A stretch of 64,000 nt of DNA from Cepaea nemoralis (GCA_014155875.1 JACEFZ010027924.1:92001-156000), one strand, 5' to 3'. Numbered from the stretch's first letter, positions 21,901 through 31,720 are shown. Numbers and translations: made by a program. The notes: generated by a model not told the origin, from the sequence alone.

Positions 21901-23526
21901 AAACCCATATCATCATACGTATATGTTACATCATTGCGTGAAAGAATCATCAAATCATGTATTATTGCAAAGAATGCACTAAAACTATCTGGTGCTACTT
22001 ATAGACAGTATGCTGACAAAGGTAACAGGACAATAACGTTGACACCTGGACAGGACGTTCTTCTTCTACTACCTAGTGACAGACACTTACTAACTGATTC
22101 TTGGCAGGGACCCTACAAAGTGACGAGACAGATTTCACCTGTAGACTACGAAATCCTCATAAAAGACAAACACAAAATATATCACATAAATATGCTAAGA
22201 CCATACCACAACAGAGACAACGAACAAGACAATACGACAGCGTGTACAGTGATAATAGATCACGAAGACGACGATGCTAGTGACGAGATTCCAACACCTA
22301 CATTAGACACGACTAGCTGCTTGAAGGATATCAAAATCAATCCAAAGTTAACTCAAGCAGAGACAAACAGTTGCAAACAGCTTATACAACAGTACAACAC
22401 CATCTTTTCCAACAACCCAGGACAAACAGAATTAGTACAACATCACATCACACTCACATCAAACACACCCATAAGATGCAGACCATACACCATCCCATTG
22501 CACTACAAAGAACATTTGCACCAAGAAATAATCAACTTAGAGAAAAACAACATCATACGACGATCCCAGTCAGACTTCTCATCGCCAATGGTGATAATAC
22601 GGAAAAAGGACAATACAATAAGACTGTGCATCGACTATAGGAAGCTAAATAAAATTACTGTTCTTGATTTGGAGCCAATGGCAAACACTGACGATCTTCT
22701 GACAGAACTGACAGACGCTAGGTTCTTTTCGACGTTAGATATGACTAAAGGATATTATCAGATAGAAGTAGACGAACAGAGCAGACATTTGACAGCATTT
22801 GCCACACCGTGGGGACTGTACGAATGGTGCAAACTTCCATTTGGGCTTGTTAATGCCCCCGCCACCTTCGTTCGTATGACACGACTTCTTCTTGTAGACA
22901 TTCCTAACATAATTTCCTATATCGACGACATCTGTGTTCACACAGAGACGATGACAGAGCACATTAAGACGTTAGGACAGACATTTGAACGTATTAGACA
23001 GCACGGACTGACTGTAAAGCCTGCGAAAGTAGACATAGCCTACCAGGAAATAACTTTCTTGGGGTACAAAATATCCAACGGCTTTGTCATGACAGACGAT
23101 AAAATTGTGTCCAAAATTCTAAAACTATCACTTCCGACTACTAAGAAACAAGTCAGAAGTCTTTTGGGATTGATAAATTACTACCGGCAGTTCATTCCTG
23201 AGTTTTCCGAACTGACCGAAGTGTTTACTAATTTACTAACAAAAGAAAAACCGGAGAAAATTGTACACAATGAATGCCTAAAAATTGCATTTAATAAAGT
23301 ACTTGCGTGTTTTTCTGATAATAGTGTCAACAATCTTATCCTGAAATTGCCCAACCTTCGTTTACCTTTCAGATTGCGTACAGATGCTAGCTCCGTGGCG
23401 ATTGGAGCAGTCTTGTTACAAGAGTACAATAACATACTACACCCAGTGTACTTCGTATCCAGAAAACTAAAAGCCAGAGAACGGGCTTGGTCCATTCCTC
23501 AGTTGGAAGCCCTAGCTTTCTTCTAG
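18991..23526 (+). CDS. Gag-protease-integrase-RT polyprotein, RNase H truncated (Element 1)
   Basis: Single frame with the first ATG at 18991; an in-frame GTG codon at 18961 is ignored because animal initiation uses ATG. In order: a charged coiled coil rich in AERDERAAERAL (residues about 30-130); a SCAN-like capsid segment (19641-19920); two CX2CX4HX4C knuckles (20032-20070 and 20158-20199) plus a further CX2C..CGH cluster at 20329-20373; an aspartic protease with DTGSS at 20482 and IIGNL at about 20671. The integrase zinc motif has His at 21187 and 21208 and Cys at 21298 and 21307, and the catalytic D, D35E lies at 21397, 21577 and 21685, followed by GPYKV at 22108. RT follows with LDMTKGYY and YIDD at 22918-22929, then RNase H TDASS and QLEAL before the stop. 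No gag/pol frameshift exists. The family is firmly Gmr1-like. Confidence 0.93.
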   Translation: MSSLFDFIDMGIKLQLHGDELTQWSEQKYSEYLLVQEKAAERDERAAERALKQAEAERAAKQVEMAAKQVEADTALKQAELELAAKTKQAEIDSDLKKAEITAQSKREELELQLKIKQLDTETAINKESKKSERLEKENQYKKYQGIVRNYTSGDCIAAFTQNFETLMEHYQVPLSEWNIVYMRSLSGEPLKVIETIPKDLRKDYHYLKSKIMAHFMLDEAGYREQFSKLSPKPTQTFSDYLCLVRDIFTKWTSAAKIDKNYQRLEDLIIRDKIVSSIPSAFSKFLLENECTSVDEIERRGSAYYTANKHCFATEATDINFVAAANYDKPYSRQKPHRPTSEKLYHCNYCNYSHHQTEMCDKNPGYHTYLQNMVNRQDKERKSFKSLRKCFLCKAYGHHRKDCKGRHMTNKANAALFDSSASEEEEPEKHPVNSAQAFDIFSANKCSVCNTFYEDGILTCGHAIPIANEEANLVVDSKGRINIHHGYVNGKSATVLRDTGSSLIGLKRTFITPTDYTGRHVTCRTFSGNIEKYPLAWAYIETPFLTRKVKCAVLTNPVCDVIIGNLPEVNDKPHDITSLCIDDNITSTSNVIIENVTPPIDCMVANVALSSHDIIDTIVPSSSDIIECVNAVTRATARVQDESKQTEAIQSLSPETLPTNTIKETFVTAQKADPSLSKYFNLIGQKPKVTKNAKWHFAVKNDILTRYYTKGDNTTEQTVLPISYRKQALHLAHDIPLAGHMAYVKTRSRLLTQFHWPKFCNDIKAYCRSCDTCQKLIKKGKHPQAKLQITDLASRPFEKLSVDIVGPLNHTTTRGNKFILTVIDQCSRWPEAIPLKNITANDIMEVFFHIFSRMGFPDTIQSDRGTQFIAASTQAFTKMLGVKQIFNSPYHPHSSGVSEKFNEDLKHMLAKVTQEHPNNWDLYLPAILFAYREVPHASTGFSPFELIYGAKPRGPLTIYHQMLTDYTPVLKPISSYVYVTSLRERIIKSCIIAKNALKLSGATYRQYADKGNRTITLTPGQDVLLLLPSDRHLLTDSWQGPYKVTRQISPVDYEILIKDKHKIYHINMLRPYHNRDNEQDNTTACTVIIDHEDDDASDEIPTPTLDTTSCLKDIKINPKLTQAETNSCKQLIQQYNTIFSNNPGQTELVQHHITLTSNTPIRCRPYTIPLHYKEHLHQEIINLEKNNIIRRSQSDFSSPMVIIRKKDNTIRLCIDYRKLNKITVLDLEPMANTDDLLTELTDARFFSTLDMTKGYYQIEVDEQSRHLTAFATPWGLYEWCKLPFGLVNAPATFVRMTRLLLVDIPNIISYIDDICVHTETMTEHIKTLGQTFERIRQHGLTVKPAKVDIAYQEITFLGYKISNGFVMTDDKIVSKILKLSLPTTKKQVRSLLGLINYYRQFIPEFSELTEVFTNLLTKEKPEKIVHNECLKIAFNKVLACFSDNSVNNLILKLPNLRLPFRLRTDASSVAIGAVLLQEYNNILHPVYFVSRKLKARERAWSIPQLEALAFF
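19641..19920 (+). other. SCAN-like capsid C-terminal domain in Element 1 gag
   Basis: The segment has YREQFSKL, QTFSDYLCLVRDIFTKW, EDLIIRDKIVSSIPSAF and SVDEIERRG. This follows the SCAN pattern of alternating amphipathic helices: an RDLF.RW-like helix, an LI..Q/DKFL..LP-like helix, then a V.E..P.S.EEA-like helix. Vertebrate SCAN domains are established descendants of the capsid C-terminal region of Gmr1-like gag, so the match supports both the lineage call and a role in capsid dimerisation. Judged by eye, without structure prediction. Confidence 0.7.
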
Positions 23527-23532
23527 GACGGC

Positions 23533-23726
23533 ACTTCATCGTGGAGTCTGACAGCAGCCCGTTGCGTTTTATAAATTCAGGAATACCCTCAAATCATATG
23601 GTAGCACGCTGGTCTTTGAAGCTTCAAGATTATAGCTTTGAAGTTCGACATATTCCAGGCAGAACCAATTCGATTGCCGATCTTTTGTCCCGTTGTCCGA
23701 CCGACCCAGTAAGCACCAATGTCTGA
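23533..23726 (+). pseudogene. C-terminal RNase H of Element 1, out of frame
   Basis: The rest of the RNase H lies in the next frame (HFIVESDSSPLRFINS, RWSLKLQDYSFEVRHIPGRT, ADLLSR), with the third and fourth acidic residues (ESDSSP and ADLLSR). Compared with Element 2, about 11 residues between the EAL motif and the HFIV motif are missing. The frame change implies loss of about 31 or 34 bp (length 1 modulo 3) at about 23514-23530. The full-length polyprotein would therefore end at the TAG at 23524. Confidence 0.85.
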
Positions 23727-25118
23727 GTGCAGTGTGTGCAAATACACTCAGACCGACACAGCCATTATTGAGTGAATAATTGTTTTTCTATTCACAATAA
23801 GCTGTGCATTGTCTATAATGTGATGTGATAGGGGTTACCCCCATTATAAATAGTATTCTTATTTTACTAATTCATGTAGCGATTGTCCTGTATAATTGTG
23901 TAGTGTGTGGTAGAAAGCGAACTTTATTAATTGTATATATTACCAACAACAACATTGTCACATTCGCTCAAAGAACTTACCTGAAGCGAACTATCCAATG
24001 TAACAGTGACATTCTGCAAGTGGATAATTCCAGGGATATTTTAATGACGTGTGCGAACGTGTAAACTGAACAGTGACAGCTACTCCATTGCAGTTAACCG
24101 AAATCCATAATGTTCGGTAGTGAAACACATGAACAGTCGATCGTAATCCAGAAGGTTTTGTGAAACATCTAAACACATGAACTGTAAGAAAGATACTTTC
24201 CGTAGCTACATCAAACCGGAACAAGTGTGTTCTGCAAGCTTCTACATCAGCTGATTTAATGTTCGTGTGTACTTCCGGATTAGTTAGGAATTTAGAGTAA
24301 AAGTAGCAGACGACAAATAAAAGTTCATACATTTATGACGATTCTAAAATGTTTAGGAATCTATAAAATGTAATACACGAATTGTGTGTTTATTTATTTA
24401 GGTAGTGTAATCTTAGAATCATATCTTGATTTATGTATTCATATTACCGACTTTTTCTCGTTAATATGAAGAAACGTCAAGCAATGACGCTAAGAAATAA
24501 TAGAATTATTGTAAATTATTGTATATCATGAATGTTAAAATTATTTCCCTTTCATTTGTGTGTTATTACATCCCTACACAAAGGGCCATAATTTGAAATG
24601 TATTCATTAATGTGTTGCGTATAAATAGACATGATGTTGCCAGATTGTCAACACTACAGGTAGACATCTAATGAGCATGGCAAAGGGTGCCAACGTTGCA
24701 GACCAACACGAGAGCTACTGACCAAATAAGGGCAGGGTTTGAGCGTTTTATACGACTTATAAAAGTCATATATCAGTCTGGCTAGATGGTTTTTGTTTCA
24801 AGAACCATATTATTATTTTTTTTCAAATTGCTGCGAGGTAGATGCGTGAAGCTGGTACTACTGATCTGACTGGGTCGCAAATGCAATTTAGGTAGTCAGC
24901 CATCAAGAGGATGAAACCTGACAAGTGTTAAAGGTTGAACACCACATGTCGTTGATTGCAATGTACATTTCTTATATATTTCTATGGCATAGGTGTATTT
25001 ATTTGTATGTGTATATAACAACAAAAGGGTAGACTCTGACAAGGTTTAAATATTAACCCATTATGTATATATATGAGACATGAAAGATGACATCTTTCAT
25101 GAAGTTGCCGGGGGAGCG
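23727..25118 (+). other. Element 1 3' non-coding region
   Basis: About 1.4 kb, AT-rich, with no env-like frame or recognisable third gene. A short purine stretch, GGGGGAG, precedes the 3' LTR at 25110-25116 and is the best polypurine-tract candidate, though it is short. Confidence 0.65.
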
Positions 25119-25587
25119 TGTCAGAGTCCGGAAAGGAGACAGAGATGCAGTGACATCGTTACGCCCGCCAGGCGGATAGTGATTACCGGCCTGCAAGACT
25201 GCTGGCTGACAAGCGACCAGTGGTCAAGCCAGGACGACGCTAAACGCACGCATGCCTCGTGACGTCACCTGAGGTGAGAGGCGAGTTGCGACTTAGCGGG
25301 AGACAGCTTGGGGACTTCGACTCGGACAGACGTGTGAAGAGAGAAAGGCGTTGTGTGGTATCTGTGCTGAAAGTCGAGTGTCTGGACATCTTGAGAGTGA
25401 GACGTTGTGAGTTGTATTGTGTAAGTGTATATTGAAACATCTAGTATATATCTTGTTGTGAACATCGTTCCGTATTTAATGTGAATAAATCCATCGAACG
25501 GTGTGTCGTTGAGTCTTACGTTAAATCACGTTGTATTTGTACTGTCTCACACTGTTAGGTGAGCGAGCCAAGTTTAAGACCCTGACA
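25119..25587 (+). repeat. Element 1 3' LTR (469 bp)
   Basis: TGTCAG to CTGACA, near-identical to the 5' LTR except for one base and a missing 47-bp block. AATAAA is at 25484-25489 and a TATA-like TATATAT at about 25445. It is followed at 25588-25592 by the GTAGG target duplicate. Confidence 0.95.
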
Positions 25588-25767
25588 GTAGGCACTGAAC
25601 ATTTAGGACACCCAGAGCATTTAAATCCTTGTCACAGGCGAGTTAGCAACAGATCAGGAGATCCGAGTGCCGTAATGATAGCAACGTTCTCTGAAGTACC
25701 ATACACATCATGATGTTGACGATGAGCTGTAATAACACCACTTATTATATCTTTCTGCGGTCAAAGA

Positions 25768-26120
25768 CGCTTGGCTAACAGAAGCACCCTTCCATCCCAC
25801 CTTGTTAGGGTCTAGTTTGCTACTTTAATGGGTCTCAAATATGCCACGGCTTTGAATAGAGACCTTCGCTTGGAGCAAAATATACATTACAGGATGTGAC
25901 ATGATAGAGGCGCTTACAGCTTTCTGTGAGAGACGGGTCATTATCAAATTATGTGGGCTGTTGGCAACATTGACAGTGTCGGTTTGTTTACTTGTTCTAT
26001 AATACGTAATTCACCGTGTCTGAGTTCTTTTATATATTTAACCCAGCATCATTTTCATGGTCACCACGATCATCATCATCATTATCATTATAATCATCAT
26101 CATCATTATCAATAAGTGCA
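25768..26120. repeat. Array anchor block, unit 1, ending in (ATC)n
   Basis: Contains GTTGGCAACATTGACAGTGT and TGACATGATAGAGGCGCTTA, shared with 27278-27560, 31262-31560 and 33148-33440. It ends in an ATC/ATT trinucleotide run (26070-26112). Confidence 0.75.
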
Positions 26121-26689
26121 TCTCTGTACTAATTGATGTGTTACACAAACAAGTCCCACACAGGAATCTGCTATGTGTCTGTGAAGTGATAGGACCACCA
26201 CACTTTGTTGACTTGAGTGCATGGAGACGTAGATAGCCAGTCTGTCCCTCTCGTAGCGAGCGGCGAACACAGGCATAGAGCAGTATCAGCAGAGCTCCCA
26301 ACCAACTACTTTAACGACTCCACAGTCTCCAGAGCCTTAGATGACAGCTGTTCAGACTGGTTAAATAACCAGATATTATCAAAAGATTTCTCTGTGTTAT
26401 TTAACACTCGGGCTCAAGAGTTCACTCTCAACGGGGTCTTCCTATGTGGCTGATTCTACCAAGACAATTCCCCTGGCTGTGGTTTCACTAGACACTAGAT
26501 GGCAATCTAATGAAACCCTTGGAGATGGCTGATACGAATTCCTGCTTAGCATTAACGCTTTCATTTTCTTACTGTCTGATGTGTTTTTAATCTGTACTTT
26601 ATTCCTCTACTCCTATGAGTTTCTATCAATAGATGTAAGGGAATTTCTCAATGTGCTTCAAAACAGTATCGTTTCTTTTTTTTTTTTTC

Positions 26690-26990
26690 TTTTTTTCTTT
26701 CTTTTTGCACTCGCTCGCTTTGAACTCAAGCATAATCCATGCACTTGTTACTATTTACAATGAAATGGACTGATTTTTGCGTGTGAATTAGCTTTCCCTA
26801 TTACAAGTGTCCCTCGCCATCAGGTGAACCCAGTCAGATTTCTAAGTTAATTGTAATTTACGTCCCAGACTCAAGGATGATAAGTCTACATTTTAGTTGA
26901 GCTGACCGGTGTGGGTGTTGAAGCCGCTACCTTGACATCAGCACAGCGGAAATTTATCACCGAGCGCTATTATCCATTCGGCCTTGCTGA
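26690..26990 (-). mobile_element. SINE family B copy inside array unit
   Basis: Reverse orientation. + strand marks are CCTCGCCATCAGGTGAACCC, GGTGTGGGTGTTGAAGCCGC and ACCTTGACATCAGCACAGCG. The matching copy at 32555-32850 sits at the equivalent place in a later unit, so the SINE was probably present before the units multiplied. Confidence 0.72.
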
Positions 26991-27277
26991 CCTCCTATCA
27001 TTTCGTGAAAACACTAATACGTTGACAAGGTTGAAGGTCGAAAAAGTTTAGAAAGTACAGTAATGAAATGCATAGTTCCTGAACGAAGTGGTAGGTGTCG
27101 ACCAACACGAAGACAGCCACCAAACAATAATGCACTCTGTTGTAGAAAGATCTAGAGTTTTCTCCTCGGACTCTGATGAGAACAACATTTGGAAAAGTAC
27201 CTTCCACATCACGATATTGATGATGAGCTCTAAGAACTCCATTTATTTTATCTTTCTGATGCCGTATTCAAAAGCAT

Positions 27278-27600
27278 TTGGCTAACAAAAGCACCCTCTC
27301 ATCCTGCCTTGTTAGACGTCTAATTTTCTACTTTATTGTTTCTCGCACATGTCACGGCTTTGGATATATACCCTGGCCTGGAGCAAAATATACATTACAG
27401 GATAGCTAGACGTGACATGATAGAGGCGCTTACATTGTTCTGTGGGAGACAGGGTCATTATCACATTATGTGGGCTGTTGGCAACATTGACAGTGTCGGT
27501 TTGTTTACTCGTTCATAATAAGTAACTTATCTTGTCTGCATTTGTTTATATATTTAACTCAGCATCGTTTTCATCGTCACCACGATCAGCAACATCACCA
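27278..27600. repeat. Array anchor block, unit 2
   Basis: Second copy of the anchor, with TGACATGATAGAGGCGCTTA and GTTGGCAACATTGACAGTGT. It ends in a TCA/TTC-rich run where the LINE 3' end begins. Confidence 0.75.
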
Positions 27601-27639
27601 TTATCATCGTAATCAACATCTTCTTCTTCTTTCGTTCGC

Positions 27640-30335
27640 TTGAAATATGTCTATATCTGCAATGTCGTCTCTTGCATGAATTGAACTGTTTTTTTCAGTT
27701 CACACAGTGGTCCATAGAGTTTATCTTCCACTTTCGTCTCTCTAGGCCAGAAGGTTTGCCTAGATATGTTATATTTTGGGCAGTCTTGGAGTATGTGCTC
27801 TGCTGTCTGCGACGCCAATCCACATGTGCACATGGCTGTTTCACCAATCTTGAATTTTGTATACATGTGGTTGCGTAATCTATTGTGTCCTGTTCTGAGG
27901 CGCAGAATAATGACTTGTTCTGGTCTGTCCATAATGTGGTAGTCATCTTGAGCAGGTTTTGGTGGCTTTCTGACTGATTTGATCATTCTTTTCTTTTGGT
28001 GGTATGTAACGGGCACATCAGGCTGTTCCTCTTTGGCTCCTTCCTTAGCCAATTGATCAGCTCTGTCGTTTCCGGGTACTCCACAGTGGGATGGTATCCA
28101 CTGTATGGTGACTTTATGCTGACTGCTAAGTTCAGAAAGTAGTGTCCTTAGTACTGACAATTTCCCAGAGAGGAGCGCCTCGAGTACTGATTTTGCATCT
28201 GTTAGTAGCACCACAGGTTGAGTACCATTGCTGTTATTTAGTAATTTCTCTGTTGCTATCTTGATTGCCTCAATTTCGGCATAATAGTTATGGCAGTACT
28301 TTCCTGTCGGTACTCTGGCTGTGTCCCTAGTATTATTTGGGTATTCTATGTACACTCCCGCTCCTCCATTTCGAACAGCATTTTGTGCTGACCCATCTGT
28401 GTAGACTCGGATCCAGAGGTCCTGTGGGTATTCTTCATCAAGGAAGCTGAGAGTGGCTGTTCTGCGCTGCACACTGTTCAGTTCTTCCTTGTCAAATATT
28501 CCTCTCACTTTTGTCTGGATTTGTAACGATAGTCTATGCTCATCTTTCCATGGAGTTCGCTCTGGAATAGTTGTTAGGGGGATACCAACTGTGGGCAGAT
28601 CAGTGGTTTCTCTGCAGAGTCGTTTGGCCTGGTGGATAAAACTACTTCTTTTCAACCGCCCCATAGCTAGGTTTTCAAATCTGTTCTTCATAGGGTGGCC
28701 TGGCAAGCTGAGGAACTTTTCTGCTTGTATTAGCGTTTTCGTATCTCTGCGCTCACTCAGTGCCTGTGTCCTCCCCATCTTCTCCATTTCCACTATAGGG
28801 GTTGATCTCATCCCTCCTGTGGTGACTCTAAGTGCTTGATTTTGCACCTTGTCCAGCTCTTGTAGTGTGGTATTTGATGCTGAACACCACGCAGTTGACC
28901 CATATTCCAGGTGTGGTCGTATGCTCTGTTGGTAAACTTTGCTAAGTATTTTCGTACTGGCTCCCCATGTGGTTCCACTTAGCTTTCTCAGGATGGCTAT
29001 TTTCCTTCTGGCTTTTGCAACTGCTTTGTTGATGTGCTTTCTCCATGTCAGCTTGCCATCAAATGTTACTCCAAGGTATGTTGGTTCTTTATCTTCTCTT
29101 AGGGGTGTTCCATTTATCTGGATGATCCCTGCCTTTTGTTTTGGAGAGAGGGTAAATAGGGTTGTGCTGCACTTGTCAGTGTTTATGCTGACACACCATC
29201 TATTTGTCCATGCAGCAAATGTATCTACAGCTCTTTGTAGCAATCTGGTGGCCACTGATGCATATTCATTTGTGCTCCATAGAACCAGGTCATCGGCGTA
29301 CATTGCCGCTTTAATTCCATGCGGTAGGTGAGCAACAAGATCATTGATGAAGATTAGAAAAAGTGTGGGGGACATGACTCCGCCCTGGGGGACACCGTGA
29401 CGCAGTAGTACTTTCTTGCTCTTGAGTCCGTCTATCTGTACTCGGGCTCTTCTGTTGTGCAAGTATGCTTTCACCCATTTGTACATTCTTCCATTGACTT
29501 TGCAGTTTCTCAGTTTCTTCATCAGACCTTCTTTCCAGACTTTGTCAAAGGCTTTCTTCAGATCTATCCATGCCGCAAGCACCAGCTTCTTCTCTTGGAA
29601 TGCATCCTCAATTTCTTGAGAGAGGTAGGTTGTCTGATCTTCCGTAGAGTAGCACTGCCTAAAGCCAGCCTGCTGTGGCACAAGGATGTTTTTACTTTCA
29701 ATGTACCACTGCAGTCTGTGATTGATGATGCGCTCCAGTGTTTTGCAGAGACAGCTGGTGAGGCTAATTGGTCTGTAGCTAGAGGCAATGGAACCATCTT
29801 TCCCTGATTTTAGGTGGGGTATCATGATTGCTTCTCTCCAGGCTTGTGGAACACTGCCTAAGGTCCAGCTGTTATTGAAGATCTGCAACAACTTTGTTTT
29901 GGCCTCTGTTCCTAGGTTCCTGATCATTTCATTGGAGATACCATCAGCTCCTGGTGACTTTCTCATTTTCAGTTTGATATGGCTAGCTCCAGTTCGCTGA
30001 TTGTGATGGGTGCCTCCAGAACCTCATGTACTATTTCCTTCTGTCCTGTATGTTGTCGTTTCTCTCGAATCTCTTGTTGTTTCTCTGGACTAATTTTGAT
30101 ATTGCTATCTTGTGCGAACGAGTCCGCAAAATGGTCAGCTGCTTGCTTTCTTGTTAAGATTTTTCCATCTTTATGTAGTGCAATTTTTGAGTTTCTCCCT
30201 GTGCCCTCGTCATTAAGCTGTTTTATTAGCTTCCACAATTTCCTTGTGTCTCTTTCAAAGTTCAGAGACTCTGTTTTCTCCTGCCAGCTTTTCCGTCTAG
30301 CCTGCAGCTTGGCCCTTTGAAATTTGGCTATCATA
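27640..30335 (-). mobile_element. 5'-truncated LINE with RNase H (I-like group)
   Basis: Reverse-strand element whose 5' end stops abruptly at about 30335, inside the linker before RT. The flanking array resumes at once (CTAGCGGCGAGCACAGGCAT). Its 3' end lies against the TTC/TCA-rich repeat near 27620-27640. It interrupts array unit 2. RT plus RNase H plus a terminal zinc motif fits the I/LOA/R1-like LINE groups; the exact clade is not resolved. Confidence 0.85.
27651..30334 (-). pseudogene. LINE ORF2 remnant: RT, RNase H, CCHC
   Basis: A 771-codon frame (29966 to 27651) is preceded by 120 codons in another frame (30334-29969). The shift falls in a short A run near 29970 and is consistent with loss of one base. 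RT motifs: WIDLKKAFDKVW, GVPQGGVMSPTLF, AMYADDLVLW (YADD at 29300-29289). RNase H: YTDGSAQN (Asp524), YYAEIEAI, LLTDAKSVL (Asp590), GNDRADQLAKE. A C-terminal CXCX8HX4C zinc motif (Cys713 to Cys729) follows. The enzyme would copy LINE RNA at the target. The endonuclease and ORF1 are absent through 5' truncation, so this copy cannot move by itself. Confidence 0.88.
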
Positions 30336-30409
30336 GCTAGCGGCGAGCACAGGCATCAAACTTATGTCTGACAGTATTAGCAGAGCTCCGAACCAACTAC
30401 TCTAACTCT

Positions 30410-30629
30410 CCCACAGCCTCTATAAAATTAGTGGAACTGCGGTAAAGCGGTGTACATGTAACTCCCACACCGTCTCAATAAAATTAGTGGAACTGCGGTA
30501 AAGCGGTGTACATGTAACTCCCACACAGTCTCAATAAAATTAGCGGAACTTAGGTAAAGCGGTGGACATGTAACTCCCACATCGTCTCAATAAAATTAGT
30601 GGAACTGCGGTAAAGCGGTGGACATGTAA
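30410..30629 (-). repeat. 56-bp tandem repeat x4 at the end of a PLE-like relic
   Basis: Four direct copies with an exact 56-bp period (the AAAATTAG phrase at 30424, 30480, 30536 and 30592). Each unit joins about 37 bp of the element end (AATTAGTGGAACTGCGGTAA...) to about 19 bp resembling the host array sequence (CTCCCACA.CGTCTC). Confidence 0.85.
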
Positions 30630-30872
30630 ACAATATAAAAAAACAAGGTAATGCAGTTTTACAGAGCAGCATTCCAAAACATACAGGACGTTGCGGTGAC
30701 TAGCTTTCATCAGCAAACAAATGCATACACAATTCACAACATATGGTCACGGAGGATATCCTCCAGTGACCATATTAAGGCATGAGAACATGATGAGCAG
30801 AATGAACATATGAAAAATAATTAGAACAATGAAGAGAACATGAAAATGTGAAAAAAAGTTTTTCCTACTCAT
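30424..30872 (-). mobile_element. Penelope-like (PLE) terminal relic with hammerhead-like core
   Basis: A block of about 260 bp (30592-30870) aligns end to end with the reverse complement of 46370-46625. On the reverse strand it carries GCTGATGAAAGCTAGTCACC followed by GCAACGTC. This resembles the CTGATGA...GAAAC-GTC hammerhead core found in Penelope-like LTRs, with one core base changed. A near-perfect palindrome, GGTCAC.GGAGGATATCCTCC.GTGACC, lies at about 30746-30773. No RT remains. The PLE assignment is inference. Confidence 0.45.
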
Positions 30873-31261
30873 CTCAGAACTCAAGAGCCTTAGATGACAG
30901 TTGTTCAGACTGGTCGGAGTTCACGCTCTCCAGGGTCTTGTTACCCCTCTGATTCTATCAAGACAATTCCCTTGTCCGATATACAACGAACACGTTGATA
31001 AGAATCAAGGTCGAAATAGTTTTAAAAGTACAGTAGTGAAATGTATAGTTCCTGAATGAAGTGGGAGCTATCGACCAACATGAAGTTAACAACTAAACAA
31101 TAAAAACACCCTAATGCGCAGATTAACGAAATTTCGAAAGATCGAGAGCCTTCTCCACGGTCTGTGATGAGAATAATATTGAGAAAAGTACCTTCAACAT
31201 TACACTAACGATGAGCTGTAAGAACGCCAGTATTTTTATTTTTCTGAGGCCTATTCAAAGG

Positions 31262-31720
31262 CTCTTGTTTAACAAAATCCACCCTCTCATCTCGCCTCGT
31301 TGGGCGTCTAATTTGCTACTTTATTGGGTCTCGCACATGCCACTGCTTTGAATAGAGACCTTCGTTTGAAGCAAACTATACATTACAGGATAGCTAGACG
31401 TGACATGATAGAGGCGCTTTCAGCTTTCTGTGGGAGACAGGGTCATTATCACGTTGTGTGGGCTGCTGGCAACATTGGCAGTGTCGATGTGTTTACTAGT
31501 TCTATAATATGTAACTCAACTTGTCAGAGTGCGGTTACATATTTAAACCAGCATCGTTTTCATCATTACCACGATCATCATCAACATCATAATCGTCATC
31601 ATCATCGTAATTATCATTACTGTTACCATCATAATAATCATCATTATCATCGTCCTTCATCATCATCATTACCATCATCATCATAATCATCACTATTATT
31701 ATCATCCTCATTAGAATTAA
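31262..31720. repeat. Array anchor block, unit 3, with (ATC)n
   Basis: Third anchor copy (TGACATGATAGAGGCGCTTT, GCTGGCAACATTGGCAGTGT), followed by an ATC/ATT microsatellite at 31560-31710. Confidence 0.75.

Larger units (their letters stand above)
17626..25587 (+). mobile_element. Element 1: Gmr1-like Ty3/gypsy LTR retrotransposon
   Basis: 7,962 bp with paired LTRs, a 5-bp target duplication, an 850-bp leader, one long gag-pol frame and a 1.4-kb 3' non-coding region. Domain order is gag, protease, integrase, RT, RNase H. Integrase lies upstream of RT although the enzymes are Ty3/gypsy in type, which is the diagnostic arrangement of the Gmr1-like group. Near-identical LTRs indicate a recent insertion. 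A short RNase H deletion disables this copy, but other genomic copies may be intact. The insertion lies in unit 1 of the older tandem array. Confidence 0.93.

Noticed and set aside
23727..25118. An env gene in Element 1
   Set aside because: No frame over 115 codons, no signal peptide or transmembrane pattern; the region appears non-coding.
27672..30320. Several forward frames of 110-130 residues (for example 28453-28839, 28939-29331, 29979-30320)
   Set aside because: They are antisense shadows of the reverse-strand LINE RT-RNase H gene.
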